Positions 33,901-48,900 of a DNA stretch of 64,000 bases are shown one piece after another. The position numbers and the translations under genes are program-made. Source of the DNA: Bolinopsis microptera (lineage: Eukaryota; Ctenophora; Tentaculata; Lobata; Bolinopsidae). The notes beneath the pieces are model-generated. The model was not told the origin of the DNA. It made no database searches and worked only from the letters and a program-made list of their open reading frames with translations. Location of the stretch: assembly GCF_026151205.1 (NCBI RefSeq), contig NC_087080.1, forward strand, positions 12,571,837-12,635,836, given 5' to 3'. The stretch's first letter is position 1; each line of letters starts with the position of its first letter.

Positions 33901-36900
33901 TCTGCATCAAGTCTGTTTGAGGATTTCCTTGACCGACATTGGTATAAACTCCTCCACCGCCAAACATTTCCATTCGGAGGATAGCGTTGAAGTTTTCGTT
34001 AACGTCCATTCCAGCTCGTTTTCCTAAAGGACCCACTCTGTTGGCATTCTTTTGAGCTTTGACATACTTCCAAACGTTACCCATGTGAGGGTAATCGGCA
34101 CCAGACAACTGAAATTAAATTGTTACCAGTAAATCAGTACAAGATTCAAATTTGTTTGTAGCTATGTCTTATGTTAGACCTTTAGACAGACATAGTTTGA
34201 ATTAACTTTTTAACCAGATGTAGCTAGTCCACACTTTAGCCCCATAATATGAAAGCTCTGTTTCACTTGAAGATTAAAAACTCCAGTATAATCTTATAAT
34301 ATTCAGAAGTCACCATTAAACCTTAGAACTACAAATAATTTTTTACAGAATGAAGTTTAGACAAATAAATAAAACGTTATTCAAAAAGTACATCCTTGGA
34401 AGACTTTTGAAACACGCTGTATTACCCCGCAATAGTACCAGGGTAAGTCCATCACAGGATGGTCTTTGTATTTTCCTCCGAACTTGGGATGGTAAATTGT
34501 CAGATCTAGCCAGTTGAGGAATCCGTCCTTAGAAATTTCTTCACCGAAGCTGTGTTTATGATCTCTGTTCTCGCTTCCATCCTGGTGAGTGTAATGCTTC
34601 ACAAGGATGTTGTTTAGTTCTTCGTCGTCTCCATCCAGAGCATTATCTTTATCCTCTTGCTTTATCCCCTCCTCTTCCTGTGTTCGGTAAACTCTGATGA
34701 ATCCAGCACCTTGAATTCTCCACATGCCATGTTTACCTTCCCCAATCAGCACCGCTGTCTGCTCATGGACTGTCAAGTGACGGTACGTGCCGTGTGTTCC
34801 CATGAATCCGGAAGCGGAAGGGAGGTGCGTTATGTTGGAGTTGGTGGTGTAGTAATCTGGATCATCCTCCTCTTTTCCGTGCTGAGTGTTACAGGCTCCA
34901 GAATGTTGAAACATTTCCGTCATTGTGGTGGAAGCTGTTACTGGGGTAAGGCTCACCATCACCTGCATCAGTGTGGTGACCAGGATAAATGCCATCTACC
35001 TGCGGAACTATTGGACAAATTTAGTCTCAGTGGTCTCAGTGGTTAACCAGCTATTTGAGCAGCTTTTATACACTCAAACAGACGATCATATGACGTATTT
35101 TTGGAAGATATCGGCAAAATATTTTAAACGCTATATTAATCTAGGGCTGTAATCACCCAACCAATCTTTAAATTGTTCAACAAACGTTCCTTTCGATGAG
35201 CAATTCATGTCAGATTTAAGAAAATTACGCTATTGCGGGATGGCCTTAACGTTGGAATCCCAAGAATCCCAAGTAAAGTCAAATTGCCATATACGGCAAC
35301 ATATCAAATTTTGTTAAGGTTGTAAAATTCGAATGATTAACACGAATACAATACACAAATCTCCCCTAAATCTAAAGAAAGGTGCTTTCTGTGACCATTG
35401 ATTGTTTTGGCTATAAACATAGGCCGCCAATGTTTATACTTTTGTAGTCGAAACAAACAAGTTTGTCGCCCTTGATAGTTTAACTGATAAACATTAAAGA
35501 ATGTTATGTCTTACGAAGGTTATAGAAGAATAAGAGATCAGTGTACAGAGATCAGTGTAAAGATATCAGTGTAAATGGTTACGCCATGACCATCTTGTTA
35601 AAAATTAAAGTCGTTCAATTTTAATGTTTCACTGCACTGATTGGCTGATTACTTAGTTGCTCACTGCAATCCTAAAATGTCTCATCTTGAAGAGTTGTTT
35701 TCAATCATTTAATCTCAAATATCACATAACCTATTTCTAAAGTACATTATTTAATTACATTGCTAATTACACAATAATAATATGTCTCTTAATCACATAA
35801 TTAACAGGTCTGATAGTAATATCGCAACAAGAACACACCATGACAGCAGAAGAGGTACATAAGTTCTACTCCCACATCTCCACCGAACCCTACTTCCTAA
35901 ACCTGGTGGACTACATGACATCTGGTCCGACTGTGGCTCTGGTCCTGGCTAAAGTCAATCCTTGTTAGTGAGACATCTTCTGATCAAGTGTAGTACATCA
36001 CAGCAGTGATGGTTCACACAACATTTGTATGCTAGTCTGGAGGTGTTATGGCCATGGTTCTTGTGAAACGCAGTAGTGAATAGTGAAAGTTGATTACTGA
36101 TTCATTTACCTGTATTTATACTAAACTTGAAAACGTTAATGAATATTTTCAGCTGAGCGGCCTGTTTGTGAAATACTCAAAGAGCTTCGTGGACCAAAAG
36201 ACCTTGCTTGTGCAAAACAAGAGAAGCCTGCGTCTTTAAGAGCAAAGTTCGGAGTGCAGTCTGAGTCGGGGGTGGAAAACGCTTTTCACTCCAGTGACAC
36301 CTCGGTTAGTTGATTCAATGGATTGTTATAAGATTACTGTAGCTCACGAGACATGAAAAGTTTAAAATTGTCAAGTAAGTGCCATATATTTATATACTCA
36401 TGTTAATGTTATAGAACACAAATATAGAACACATGAACAATTTTATATATGCGAAAAATTAATTTCGTGAAAGCTGTTTTGAAGACTTTTTAGTCTTTCC
36501 ATGTGGAGTGGGGGATTACTAGTGTTAAATTTCATTACATAATAACCTTCTCTACCCATCTTTACCTATATCCTTCGTGTAGTGTTGGAAAAGTGATATA
36601 TATCGATTAATTTCAATAATACTACAGGGTGGGCCAAAAGTCAGTACCCATACGTTGGCCTTAATAGCTCCGCCGTGTTTTATATTTGAGAGCTGTTGCT
36701 TTGCAGATGGCATACTGTACTTACTGGTTCGAGGATTCCGTCGTCAACATTTGAAAATTCGAATATTTTAGACCACGCCCATTCAATATTAAAACACCTA
36801 TATTGTTTTCTCTGAACATGCTGAAAGCCTAATTTTTTAAGAGACGGTAGATTATCAAATGTTGCATATGATCTGAAAACATGAGGCAAAACGGATTAGA

Positions 36901-39900
36901 AATGACGAAGTTATCAAGCATTTTCTGTATCTCGTTAACAATATTGACTGGGTGATTATGTGACACCGTGACACGACACCTTAATTGGGCACCCTTAACA
37001 ATTCCCATAATGTTTAACGGGGTAGTTAACGGGGGCACCTTATCACGTGATTAGGTAAACCAATCACCTGATCACACGTAATGAATAAACTCGTTATGCT
37101 TCATATCTCGGTCATCTGAGAAGCTACAGTTCTAATTCTTTCAGGACAAACGTAATTCAAATGGACAAACACAATTCAATATCATTTAGCTTGATCCGAC
37201 TATCCAAACTATCAAATAAATGTGAAAATGAACCTCAATTTGAAAAAAATGAACGTGAATATTTTTCAAGTTGACAAATTCCTCGAACCAGTGGTGGTAC
37301 TAAGTCATACCATAAAGAAGTATTTAAATTGGGCACTCAGTGACTGAGCTATAAAGGCCAACGTATGGGTACTGACTTTTGGCCCACCCTGTACTATTAG
37401 TAGCCTAAAGATTGGAATCTCTTTGTTAACGAAGACAAAACTGATTTCACTCATGTGTACTTAGCTGAAAAGGGAGCTAAAGACGATCAGGGTAAGTCAA
37501 TTGCAGGGAACGAGCTCTGGAGAAAGAGTATCACGCTTGGCTCCATGCTTTGTAGTAAGGAGGACATCTCTAGAAGGATATGTCTGGGATATGCCGCGTT
37601 TAACAAATACAAGAAAGCTTGGAACCATAAGATCCCTCTGAGCAAGAGGCTTCTGTTGTATGAGGCTCTGGTAGTATCCGTTTTAATGTACAATTCATCT
37701 TGCTGGGCTGCCCCTAAATCAGTATTGGAAAAACTAGATATTGCTCACAGACGTCATCTGCGATCAATTTTGAATTACAAATACCCTCACATCATTTCCA
37801 ATAAGAACTTGTATAAACGCTGCAATAGCGAACCATTGTCAGCTAAAGTGGCTCGTAGTCGGTGGAGGATGCTCGGACATGTACTGCGTGGGCCTACAGA
37901 TGGTCCAGCCTATTCGTCGCTTGTTTTTGCTGTTAACACCTTACAGCTTCAAGGGCGGCGTGGAAGACCGCAGTCAAACCTTTTCTCACTGATTCTACAC
38001 GACCTTAGTGTTCGAAAATTATCGTCAAATAATTTATGTGATTTAAACAATTTTACTTTAATCGCTCAGAATAGAGTTAAATGGAGAAGTATGCAAATTG
38101 CATGACTTTTGTTTGAGAAAGATTAGGGGACAGAAATGTTTACTTTGTTTACTATCTGTTTCTTAGAGCTTTTGTTTATATTAGTAGCCTGTTTCGCTCT
38201 TCCTGTGCTAGTGCATGATTTCCCATATTTTCTGTAACTTGTCAAAACTTTTGTGAAGGTTAGAGTTCGATAAAGTGTTAGTGGCATGGGCGGGTCATAG
38301 TTTATTTAGTTATCAGAAATTAAGATTTCGCTGGACATGAAATTTGAAAACTTTGTAAGACGTCATGCCACTGGTTGAGGTGAGTCGATTGCAGCACGTG
38401 AGAATGCTACTGCATATCTCAAGTTCCTATCGCATACTTTAACTCATTTGTTTGCCCAAAAAATGGTTATGATGCCATCCGTTCGACGTAAGAGCGATGG
38501 TTTTAAACTGTCTCTAATCGACTTGGTTGGTGAAATAATTCTATCTTAGATTTGACCAGTGATGACTGATCAAGATCACAGCTCCGTCAGAGTTTAAGAC
38601 AATAGCTCCCCAATATCATTATTAACTAGCCACGTTACAAGTCCTTACAATGCAATATTAATTGTTCAGTCTGGTGACTAGAACGAGTTAGTCTTAACTT
38701 AGAAACTGTAGACTCACTAGAGACACCGTCTTTTTTCTCATTAGTTTGAGGATTCCAGATAATCGATCTGTCTTATTAACCTCGCTAATTACAAACCCGT
38801 GGCCATAGCAAATTTCGAGCTATTTTTTTGGGGAATTAATTTCCAAACTTGTTTAAATACATCCTTAGCCACGAGGATAATTGCTGGCATCAGATCAATT
38901 TAAACTTATATTGCAATATCAGATCTTGGTTTACACTCCCCTGTAACCTGGCCTGGAAACTACTTTTGTGGGGGTGTGGCTAAATTTTGTTCACGTTTCA
39001 TGCTACCCTGGCCCTGATCATTATTACTACTACTACTACTACTATATAAGATTTGGACTCGAGGGTTCCCCCTTGTAATGCGATCTCGGAAGGCAGGCCT
39101 CCCCTTTGCAGTGCGAAGGACTAGAACGACTCACTAGAGACACCGTCTTTTTTCGCATTAGCTTCAGGGTTCCAGATAATCGACCTGTCTTATTAACCTC
39201 GCCAATTACATTCACGTGGCCATAGCAAATTTCGAGCTATTTCTTTGGGGAATTAATTTTCAAACTTTTTATACATCCTTAGCCATGAGGATTGCTGGCA
39301 TCAGATCAATTTTAACTTATATTGCAATACCAGATCTTGGTTTACAATTATAACCACTCCCCCGTACCCTGGCCTGTTGAGCAATCTCCATTTTAGCAGA
39401 GTTTATTTCGCGTCTCTGTAACTAAGTTTTCTCAGAAAATAAGCTTTCTCAGTGATTATCAGCCGTCTTGTTGCAGTGTTTCTTAATTATTTTTAATGAT
39501 AACACTGCTGAAAATTTCTGTTCCTCATTTAGGCGAGCACTATAAATTAATGAACAGCAACACTTCTACATCGCACGTTCACGTTATATTTAAAGTTATA
39601 CTTAACTGTAGTACTCATCTATTTCATGATCATAAATATGATCATGAAATAGATGAGTACTACAGTTAAGTATAACTTTAAATATAACGTGAACGTGCGA
39701 TGTAGAAGTGTTGCTTAATTTTTAATTTGAGATACTGTCAAATATTTGACAGTATCTCAAATTAAAAATTAAGTTCAAATATAGAAAATTGTAATGCAAC
39801 CTGAAATAATAGGCGTGTTTGTTGTGAACTTAAATTATAACATTATTTAGATCTATTATTTTCCATAAAATCTCGTTTAATAAACTTAAAATTGAGTTAA

Positions 39901-42900
39901 ACTCCGGGCTCCGGCTCTCTCTTCACTTTATTACTCTACTAGAAAACATAATCGAGTTCAATTTCAATGATGTGATTCTGTCATCACAAGTGCTTAACTT
40001 AATATTCTACAGAAAGATGTTAAGATTCCTGTCAGAAAACTCAGCTTCAATCCTTCCGTCTGTGGCATTTACAATCGTTATCATCATCTGCTGTCTCACA
40101 TCTCTAGCCTTGAACCCTGTGATCTTCCTCTTCAACAGAAGAAGGAATTCTGTTGCAGCATTCCTGTTTACCATCCTCTCCTCAATCGACTTTATCTACT
40201 GTTTCACCCTTCCTTTTGTCCTGTTCTTAGAAGCTAATGAAATTCTAGAGGAGAGCAGATTGTGTTTTGGACTAACAGAAGATGAATATTGGAACTGTGT
40301 TTTCCCAGCCTCTACGGGGCACAAAGTGAGCACGGTAATAATGCACTGCCTAGAATTTGCGGCTGTTTCAACTACAGGATTACTTGCCATCACCCGCTAC
40401 ATCCAATTAAAGAACCCATTCTCCATTGTTAAGAAGAAAAGTATCTCTCTTTCCATCGCCCTGGTATTTATTGTCATAGTTTGTCTGCAACTTTTCCGTC
40501 TCTTCAGTCCATTTCACAAATCATATTATATTCCAATGCTGATGCTTGCGCTCAATGTGAACCCTTATAATATAGGGTCAAGTTGGCGCTATCAATTCTT
40601 ATCAGAAATTATAACTAATTCTGGCACTATAATTGTGCAAATTGCAGCTCTGATCTCTACCATACTTACTGCATACATTCTGTTCCGAAAGAACAGTAAG
40701 AACACACTGGGCAGTAACAACTTGAAGAGGAAACGAGGGAGTCTTAAGATCCTGCTGACAAACTTCCCCAGCTTCCTTACTATTGCTCGCTTGATGGTGG
40801 AGGGCCCTATTTGGGCTCTTGCTCGACAAGGCAAATCTGGCCTTTACTCTGAGCTACAAGGGTGGATCATCTTTTCTCTCCACCGAATGCTACCACTTTT
40901 AGCTTCTACATGGAATCCGGTAGTCTTCATCAGCATGACTCCTAAATCCAGAGAGTTACTCAGGAGTATATTTCGGGGGCCTGCAAGTCTGAACACTTCG
41001 AACAATCAAAGGGCGACAATTGTAACTTCAGATGTTTCTCGGGATCAAGCAGCCGTCCCATCAACAGGATCAGGAAAACTAGTTTAGATGAGACCAAGAC
41101 AACAGCGTTTTGAAATGTATTAATAGACAGGAATATTAGGCAAACTTCACCTACCTAAAGTGAGGTTTGGACTACTAAACAAGACGAACCTTCCACAGCA
41201 CAGGTGTATGCGAACCTAAACATGAAATGATCAACCGTAAAACTTTATGATGAATATAATATCCTACATTTTCAATCCTATCTGGAAGAATCAAGCCTCT
41301 ACAAAAAGATGAAGTGTCCGAGCAAAGTGAACTGCTCTTAAGAATGAACTGCTGCCTGTTAAGAATGATCGAGTAGAGAAAAAAACTTCAAATTTGTTGA
41401 TGTTAAATGACGTGGTGTATCGTATGATAGGACAATAGGTCATTATCTTATTTATTATTGCAGCTGATTGAGCAGAATTATACCACTGCTCAGTACTGAG
41501 GCAACACGTTGTGAGTTTTCACTCTCATGCTGTGGGTAACTAAACTTTATCCTACTTGTTAAATGTGTTGTGTTGTACTGCTTTTCCAAAGCCGTTATAT
41601 CCACGTGCAGGAACTTTCCTTAAAACCTCCCTACAATCTTCTGCACTGTAAGATGCCATTTTCCTTCATACCATGCCTCTGGACTGGTACCACTATTTAG
41701 CAATAAAGCCCTTGCGCGTTCTTTATTGTTTACATACCAGAGTGCTATGTGGAGAAGTGTATATTCGAGCTTTTCATTTAGAATTAAAGTCTGTCGTGTA
41801 ATTATGGAGCGGCTGTACTTAAAGCACTTCCATTTCATTACCTAATAATACTTATGATACTCTAATTATTTGTTATGTAGTTCAAGTGTTATAAGTATTA
41901 AAACTGACCACGAACATCATTTCTAAGACAGCTAATAAGGGTTAAATATTATACAATCAGCTATAATATGTCTATATCATGTCTATATCATGTTTATATC
42001 AAGTATATGTTATTATATTTTATAATATTATATGCTGTTCAGGTGTTGGCAGTCGCGTTATATGATTGTAGGGTGGTCTCGACCTTTATTAATACTGCAC
42101 GTGCTGAGCGCGCCTTATGTCAACAATTGTCTAGATGACCGTCAGAGGCCTGAAATATTGTTTAGTAGAAACGTGGCCATGTACCTTTGTCGTTTTTAGT
42201 AGATTGTTGTTAAATTATAGAATACGTTTAGCACTGGAAGTTTATAGAATCGATTATTTTCTAGTTCTTACACATGTTATAGAACTGCTGGTGACAAAAA
42301 AATAGGGAAAAAACACATCAAAATCTGACCTCACATTCCTGAGATATTAATTAAAGTAGAATTTAAATTTAAATTTAAGAAAGATAAGCCTCGACTTATA
42401 GAAAAGACTGGCCACACCTGGGACTTGACACGTCTTGGCACAGGTGCAGTGTTCCTTGGATGAATGCCCAAAATCGTTATGGTCATGGAACAGAATTTTT
42501 ACGGTTTTAAAAAAATTCCCACGATTCCAAAGCTAATTTATCCACTGCCCTCTATTTTCCTCTTGCTCACCAGCTCAGGTAAACACTTTGCAAAGGTTTT
42601 GTACAGTAGTTACTTACGTAATTAAATATCTAACTATTAAACTGCTCGGCAGGTATTCTATTTCTACTGTACGAGGTTGCATCATTAACTATTGTCTGAG
42701 ACAAGAGACCTTGTTCACGTTCTCTTCGAATGGGGTTATAGGTTATCCTCATAAACTCCTCTTGCAACTTAATTTGGGGCACACCCGCACGCACCGACGA
42801 TTCAAAAATTATGTTTAACAAATAAACACACTGCTAATACAATCCTTTCGTATCACTTATATGTTTTAAATATCCCTCTCCAGGTTAACAAATAAAATTT

Positions 42901-45900
42901 GTGTCAAATCCTTTCCGTTTAGTGACTTGAAAGCCATCATGATCGACGCGACTAACCAACCTTCATCTTTGTCACCAGTCTCGCCAACAAGTTCTTTCAC
43001 TCATTTTATTGAGATAATTAACTAAAAATTGTTGTTTAGAAGTGAAAATATTTAAATTATGAACTCCGAGAGGTAAACACGTATATTGTCATTTGATTGA
43101 ACATCCCTCAAATATAATATTGCAAAAGTGAGCTGCATCTCGTTGATATGTAAGATCAGATCTCTCCACTAAGATGATTAATTGGATTCCAGTTGACCGG
43201 TTTCATGGGATAGTAATAAAACTAATATCCGGGGTGTATTACGCTTACTAGATACTTCAAAATCACCAAAGCAGCCGAATACTTTGACATAAATATAATC
43301 ATAAATAGCAGAAGCAATCCCGAATCACCTCGGCCAAATCACTTCCAGTCTTTAATGCTTTTTAATACTTTAATGATAATATCAAATTTTGGTCAGTGTA
43401 CTAACAAAGTTTATTTATTGATTATTTATTGTTCATTTTGGTGTAGTTTTATTGTCTTAGTAATTCAATGGAGTACAAAGCAGAGCGGAGAGTAAGTTAG
43501 TACTTATTTAATATTTACAGATATATGTGAAAAAATAGTGCACTGTTTAAATATTGCATGCACTAGCAGGAACCCGTATAACCCTAAAATGGTGTCAAGA
43601 CTCAAGAGACTAAAATAATTATTACCTATTTAATTCGCGTTTTTGACACCACTTGGGGGTCCAAATTTTGGGCTCTAAAACTCCTATTCCTTGGCCAATT
43701 TTTTATTTTTTCATGCTGATTTGAAAAGCATAAAAGCATTTGACCCAGTCAAAAAAGTTTCAGTTGTATATCTTTTACGGTTTTTGCGGAAAGTCGCGTT
43801 AAAGTTGATGCCGTGGTGTCAGTAAAATGGCACAGATATATATATATATATCGTCTCGCTTTATATATAGTAAGATGTGGCGAATAGCAGTGTTCTGTGT
43901 TTAATTGGTCGCTTAGATGAGACAAAATAATTTCCACATAACTGATCTATGCTTCTATGTTAGAATTACACATTTCATAAGTTGGTTCAACTTACTTTGC
44001 GTCAAATTATTTCTGGCCTTAGGACTTTGAGTTGATGGTACTATCAGAAAAATGAGCCTGGCTCAGTTGCCTTGACGGCTGGAAAATCTAAGAAAGCTCT
44101 TCCGAAAGTTATATAGCCTCATGATTGAAATAACGACGATTGAATCGATTTTAAAGTCAATGAGTCGATGATACGATTCCGTGTAAAAGAATCAATTTCC
44201 GTGCTTCCTTCCATAGCTTTCTCAATCGTAATCACCATCTGCTGCCTCACATCTCTAGCCTTGAACCCTGTGATCTTCCTCTTCAGCAGAAGAAAAAATT
44301 CAGTTGCAGCATTCTGTTTACCATCCTCTCCTCAATCGACTTTCTCTACTGTTTCACAATGCCATTTATCCTATTCATGCATGCTAAAGATACCCCTGTT
44401 CATGTTGAGGGAACAAAGTGTTTTGGAGTTTCAGAAGATGAATATTGGAACTGTGTCTTCACAGCATCTACAGGGGAGAAAGTAACCACTGCGATAATGC
44501 ACTGCCTAGAATCTGCGGCTGTGTCAACAACTGGTCTTTTGGCCATCACTCGTTACGTTCAACTGAAGAGCCCATTCAATATTGTTAAAAAGAAAATAAT
44601 TGCTATCTTAATTGCTTTAGTATTTATGATCATAGCCGGCCTGCAGTTATTCCATCTCTTCAGTCCACTGCACAGAACAGTTCATAGTAACATGTTAATG
44701 CTGGCAATGAATGTGAACCCATATAATATAGGATTTGTTTGGAGTTCCCAGTATTTATCAGAAATGATAACTAATTCCGGCTCTATAATTGTTCAAGTTA
44801 GTGCATTTATTTCGGCAATACTTGCTGCATCAATTCTCTTAAGAAAGCAAAGCAACAAAACACTTGGGAGTAAGATTTTGAAGCGAAAACGGAGTAGTCT
44901 CAAGATCCTGCTGACCAATCTTCCCAGCTTCCTCATCCTACTTCGATTAACAATGGAAGCACCAATCCGGTCTCTCGCGCGAAACGGTGATGGGTTATAC
45001 TCTTAACTACAAGGGTGGATCATTTTTTCTCTCCACAGAATGGTACCAATTTTAGCTTCAACGTGGAATCCAGTTATCTTCATCAGCATGACTCCTAAAT
45101 CCAGAGAGTTACTCAGGAGAATATTTCGGGGGCCTGCAAGTCTGAACACTTCGACTAATCAAAGGGCGACAATTGTTACTTCAGATATTTCTCGGGATCG
45201 AGCAGTCTTTTCATCAACAAGAAAAGCTAGTTTACGAGAGATTAACACAACTATATTCTAAAAGGTATTATTATTAACAGACTGTAAATGTTTGCATAAT
45301 TATATCTATATTATGTTTATGTTTCTAATTACATAAATAAAGTAATTAAAGGACACAAGTGGAACCCGACGCTACAGTGTCCGATGCTGCATAGTCACTA
45401 TGCACTATGCAGCATAGTGCATAGTACATATGCTATGGGTATGATTTTTATCCTAAGGGTCAGGACCGCTTAGGATACTTTGCGGTTGCAAATTTGGGAC
45501 ATTCTTACCTACGGCCACATAAACCGGGTCGGCCTGAGCCAAACCGATCTTTCTTGTTGTAGGAGAGGAGATCAATATTTTCCTAATTAGTAGCATATAA
45601 TATAATATTGATATAGTTGACCAATGTGAAGAAAAAAACCAATAACATATTAAGGATATTTTGAATATTTTGAATACTCAAAGTTCAAAGTTGTTCGATG
45701 ATAAATTGAATTGAAAGCTTATCTAAATTACAAAATGTATCCTTATAATTATATCCCGTTCGCCCAATCGAAGTTATCTTTTCGAACTTCAGTACGTTTC
45801 GAACTAGAGTCCAGAGAGTATAGTGTATAACTCTAGTTCGACATAGTTGAACTTTAGTACTTTTGGAACTACCTATACTATACCGCACGTTTGCCTTTTG

Positions 45901-48900
45901 TTCAAGTTTTTAGCTAGACTCACAGATTGACATTGAATAGATCAAAGAATGCATTTCCAGCTTGGTAAGTTGTAGAAACAAGCTTTTATATCAATCAGAT
46001 AATAGCAGTTTAATTCCTTTGACAAATTCCTTTTGATAAATTCTGCTATAGCCTAATAGGCGTTATTGTTTTTAAACGGAGGCAGGTTGGGGGCACATAA
46101 ACAAATTGGTAACGCAATTCAAGTAAGGAGTGGTTTCACTATCGAGGTTTTATTTCCAATTTCCATCACCTGGAAATGTTTTAACTGTACAGTTCTATTA
46201 AATTTAAGGCCCCCTTAATATAATACACTCAACCCGGTTATGTTAGTTGAGTGATATCTCGAATATGTCTAGAAAAACAATTGATCGTGCACTGGTCTAA
46301 TGTGTCACGTGTTCTGATGACGCGTATCACATGACCTATAACTTTATGCATGAACAACAGATCATAAAATTTTATGTTGTCTGCACATACAACTTTTCTA
46401 AATGCATGTACACCATTAAATTGAGATCACTGACTTTATTTGCAGCTTGTTTAGCCAGCGCACAGTGAGGAACGTTCATTTGGGGGTCTGCACTCTGCTG
46501 TATTATCATTGCTACATTTTTGACACAATTTGGGCGGATTTTTTATTCTATTTCATTCTTTAAATTCTAAGAATTTCTGAAACGTGAGACACTTTCCTAA
46601 CCCTAACCCCCTCCCGCCTGGCCCCATCGGTCATAATCATATATCAAACCAACATTATAAAATTTCAGCCCTTGGCAAAAAGGCAGTTGATGGAAATAAT
46701 ATTTATAATTTTTACCGAAAATATGGCTCTTTCAGGGTAAGTCATCTTACTTATAATTCAGAGAATTATGTTTGCCTGTACGACTGCCCACGTGCAAATT
46801 AGGTAAACAAATACAAGTTGCATAGTTACCATGGTAACGATGTTGAAACGCGCACCACGTGCACATGCAAAGATTTGCGAGCTACATTTTAAGCGGCAGT
46901 ATTTTCGGTTGTGACGGATATTTTTTGATGCGATAAAAACTTACTATGAAAGTATGCCATTAGCTTCATCCCTGTGACCACGGGCCTTCTAGTTATATAT
47001 AATGTAGTTCATTCTGTGTACCTCTGTTCTATAGTTATACAGTTATACTTATGTTATTTTCTGGATGGGAACCTAACCGATGAATTGCGTTTTCGTGTTG
47101 AAAATTTTTGATTAAATTACTTTTCTGTTCAGACAAGGAAAACAATATCTTTTTTGGAAAGGTAATAATCAACATTTCTAACCTTATTCAGTTCTGATGC
47201 ATGAAGTTTTCAAAATTTAACAGAGATAGATTTCAATATAATGAAATTAACATCTAATTTATATCACGCACGTTATCAACAGAATAGAAAAATGATCTGG
47301 TCTGCTTGTTAAAACCGACAAAGTTTTGTTGGTCGACAAAAAGCCGAAACAATAAATAAACAAATAATGGCCGGGACGTGGAGTTACTGTATTTGTGTAC
47401 AATTCTGTTGCGAAAAATGAAAGCAAATTCCACCTGAAATCTCACAATCGCTCGCAAGATCAAATTATACAATTTCATTCCGTAGATAAAGTCTAATCCC
47501 TACAGTTCACCTTTTTTTCTTCTTTGAGCAACCGTCCAGCTAGAATTCTACTTTGGGGGAGCAGCAGCAGCAGCAAGAACAAGTTTTGATCTTTATGTAC
47601 CATCTCTGTAAATGATAGTGGAAATTATGCGCTTGCTATTCGTTAAACACAAGGAAATATTTTTTAAATTACCGAGTTTCGACTCTTATAATATTGCAGA
47701 ACATAACTTACCAAGTACCAAGGCATGGGGACTACGTCGGCTGCAACATTCGCGATCAGATCCATGTTTAAAGGTTTAGCAGCTGAAATTGAATCATGTT
47801 ATAAGGATAACAGGAGGCAATTTAAAAACACAAGTCTATGTAATGCTCAATACAAAGATATTATTTGTTAGATTTATGACGAAACGTTTGCTATAAAATG
47901 CTTATTTAAAGCATTTTCGAGCGAAAATTACACACGATCCACAATATATTGCTCGCGTTAAACGCAACATAGTAAGAAAAGGAAAAAACTCGAGATTAAG
48001 ATAGCGATTTATTAAACTTACCTTGGATAAATAGATCTAAGTTGAAACACAAGTAAGTGGAAAGAAATGTAACTAAATTCTATTCAAAGACCAGTGCAGT
48101 AGTTTAGTTTTATGCCTCAATTTTACTCAATATTCTCAATACTTGATCGTTACTACATTCCACATTTAAACCATCTGCGTGTAGATCTGTAAAACAACGA
48201 TGAAAAGCAAGTGAGGTTTTTCTCAATTTTGCTCACTATAGCTATTGAGTCCTGAGATGATGCATTAAACTTTCACGATAAAATTGAACATTTCTGATTA
48301 TATTTGGTGTAAAATTGAGTTCTGAGACCCTTGTACATCCTTGTATTATATCCACGTTCGTATATATCCACATTCCACGTATATTTATATATTACACCAC
48401 GTGTAAAATTGAGTTCAGAGACCCTCGTATAATGTATAACCTTGTATACCCACGTTCGGGAGTTTTTCTTTAACCTCCCTTCTACAATCTCCCGCACTAT
48501 AAACCATAATTAGTCTCCAAACCATGCCTCCGGGTTAGCCACTGTCTATATTAGGAATAACGAGCTATATAATATGGTTTGTACATTCACAACTTCAACT
48601 ATATAACTGGTAAGTGCACGCGTCTTCAAAATCATCACATGAAAACTAACACATTATCATGTGCATGGGACCTGACATGTCTATATTTAAATTTCAAGGA
48701 ATTGAAGTCTATTGCTTTTTTAAAATTTTACCTTTCAGAAATTATCAAGAGCTTTTAAGTTGCTCCAACTTGCGATCTCTCAGTAGGCTTATTATATTTA
48801 TAAGGACATTTTGTAATCGATCGTGTCCATCAATAAAATGCATATTTCAACTTGTTTCGATCCCTACTTGGCCATCACTTGAAGATCATTTACCTACGAC

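Larger units (their letters stand above)
29943..36304 (+). other. NME8-like exons 6-8: first NDK domain
   Basis: Exon 6 opens NDK1 with FTLALIKPDAVRAGFVEDII. Exon 7 continues with HTMTAEEVHKFY and YMTSGPTVALVLAKV. Exon 8 ends the domain with RAKFG and NAFHSSDT, where the catalytic His of NDKs (usual NxxHGSD) is kept. NDKs transfer phosphate between nucleotides via that His. Whether this domain is active in an axonemal protein is not known from sequence. Confidence 0.88.

Noticed and set aside
33560-34027. Plus-strand open frames over the Sushi gene
   Set aside because: Antisense shadows of exon 2 and exon 3. The minus-strand exons join in phase and carry a signal peptide and Sushi domain.
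41150-41220. Possible GPCR 1 tail exon (HLPKVRFGLLNK)
   Set aside because: Only loosely like the other tails, the phase does not fit any donor at the end of GPCR 1, and the intron would be about 60 bp.
46670-46737. Possible plus-strand exon between TTTCAG and GTAAGT (LGKKAVDGNNIYNFY)
   Set aside because: Good splice signals but no partner exons and no recognisable family. Left out of the gene list.
47708-47784. Minus-strand exon starting ATGGATCTGATCGCG with a good GTAAGT donor
   Set aside because: The same bases read on the plus strand give the GPCR tail motif with correct phase, and no further minus-strand exons were found.
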